NCBI RefSeq assembly: GCF_000611675.1
Contig: NZ_JATV01000016.1
Location: forward strand, 1-64,000
Reading direction: 5' to 3'
DNA: 64,000 bases
Source: Flavobacterium succinicans LMG 10402
Lineage (GTDB): Bacteria > Bacteroidota > Bacteroidia > Flavobacteriales > Flavobacteriaceae
The notes under the pieces are model-generated. The model searched no databases and was not told where the DNA came from. It worked only from the letters and a program-made list of their open reading frames with translations. A program made the translations under genes and the position numbers. Shown here in pieces: positions 63,562 through 64,000 of the stretch; within the stretch, counting starts at the first letter, position 1; every line of letters starts with the position of its first letter.

Positions 63562-64000
63562 ATGAAAAAAACTATTGTAGCCATTGTAGCCCTAACAACC
63601 TTAATGGCTTGTACTAAAAACGAAAGCAAAGATAACTTACATTTAACGGGTAATATTGTAGGTCTTAAAGAAGGAAAACTATACATACAACGCCTAAAGG
63701 ATACCACATTAGTTACGGTTGATTCGATTACGATCAACGGGGATTCAAAATTCGAAACCGACATTCCGTTAACTTCACCCGAAATGTTTTATTTATCGCT
63801 TAATAGAGGCGTTTCAAACTCGCTAGACAACAATCTAATCTTCTTTGCAGAACCAGGAAACATTACTATTGAAACCAATTTAGACGAGTTTTCGTATGGA
63901 GCCAAAGTAACAGGATCTGTAAATCATGATTTATACGAAGAATTTAAAAAAATCAATTCTCAATTTAAAGACGAAAATCTAACGATTATTGAACAAAAAT
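63562..64000 (+). CDS. DUF4369 domain lipoprotein, cut by window end
   Basis: The frame from ATG 63562 is open to the end of the window (146 codons). It begins with a lipoprotein signal (VALTTLMAC, Cys17), then a beta-rich DUF4369-type domain (LHLTGNIVGLKEGKLYIQRL, TVDSITINGDSKF). In Bacteroidota this domain usually precedes a thioredoxin-like (TlpA/ResA) domain, which would lie past the window. A periplasmic thiol-redox lipoprotein is therefore likely. Confidence 0.8.
   Translation, partial: MKKTIVAIVALTTLMACTKNESKDNLHLTGNIVGLKEGKLYIQRLKDTTLVTVDSITINGDSKFETDIPLTSPEMFYLSLNRGVSNSLDNNLIFFAEPGNITIETNLDEFSYGAKVTGSVNHDLYEEFKKINSQFKDENLTIIEQK

Overview
The window looks like a chromosomal segment of a Flavobacterium-like member of the Bacteroidota. 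Three things suggest this: there are almost no Shine-Dalgarno sites, several starts are preceded by the Bacteroidota -7 element TAnnTTTG, and the AT-rich gene content (short lipoprotein signals, adenosylcobalamin mutase pair, M61 and S9 peptidases, DUF6671, TIGR03643) fits that group. Most of the window is ordinary housekeeping. No rRNA, tRNA, CRISPR array, transposase or phage gene was seen.

Layout. 1-1250: an integron-cassette-like stretch with a small membrane protein between direct repeats, a 32-bp perfect inverted repeat, and a non-coding, degenerate-repeat neighbour. 1390-16900: AEC permease, MeaB GTPase, LTA-synthase-like transferase, prohibitin, MATE pump, a cytochrome c peroxidase/PhoX-like lipoprotein pair, a propeller-like protein, a MacB-type permease, a four-helix-bundle protein bracketed by stuttered repeats, PrmC and a GNAT enzyme. 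17400-25370: ribD-HAD, YigZ, a thioesterase, dnaA, LMW phosphatase, Uma2, an RsmI-like methylase, uridine kinase and a DivIC/FtsB protein. 25388-28920: both subunits of methylmalonyl-CoA mutase, served by MeaB at 2.6 kb.

28946-32402 is the clearest accessory insertion: an AAA+ ATPase plus subtilisin-like protease pair resembling IetAS (reported as a plasmid toxin-antitoxin module and later as an antiphage system), with its own promoter and a more AT-rich codon style. Next to it is a PhyH-like dioxygenase gene interrupted by an in-frame stop near its 5' end.

33.5-37.5 kb: a minus-strand run dapF-GNAT-mltG-DUF2279 plus a lysozyme-like protein. 37.6-47 kb: a DegP-type protease, a long GAPDH, a divergent Lrp/ald pair, FabH and an S9 peptidase. 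47-56.2 kb: an ABC ATPase, OmpA and lipocalin-like lipoproteins, HtpG, DUF2721, and an operon of a 96-aa protein, DUF6671, Sua5/TsaC and an SbtA-type permease. 56.2-64 kb: LysR, EamA, DoxX-like, aquaporin, AlkB, a sterol-desaturase-like protein, TIGR03643, an M61 peptidase and a DUF4369 lipoprotein cut by the window end.

The intergenic DNA is unusually rich in structured repeats: four copies of a TAGCCCCGAT hairpin element, a MITE-like nested inverted repeat after ald, a triple-hairpin array, and a repeat cluster of about 70-bp units before ribD.
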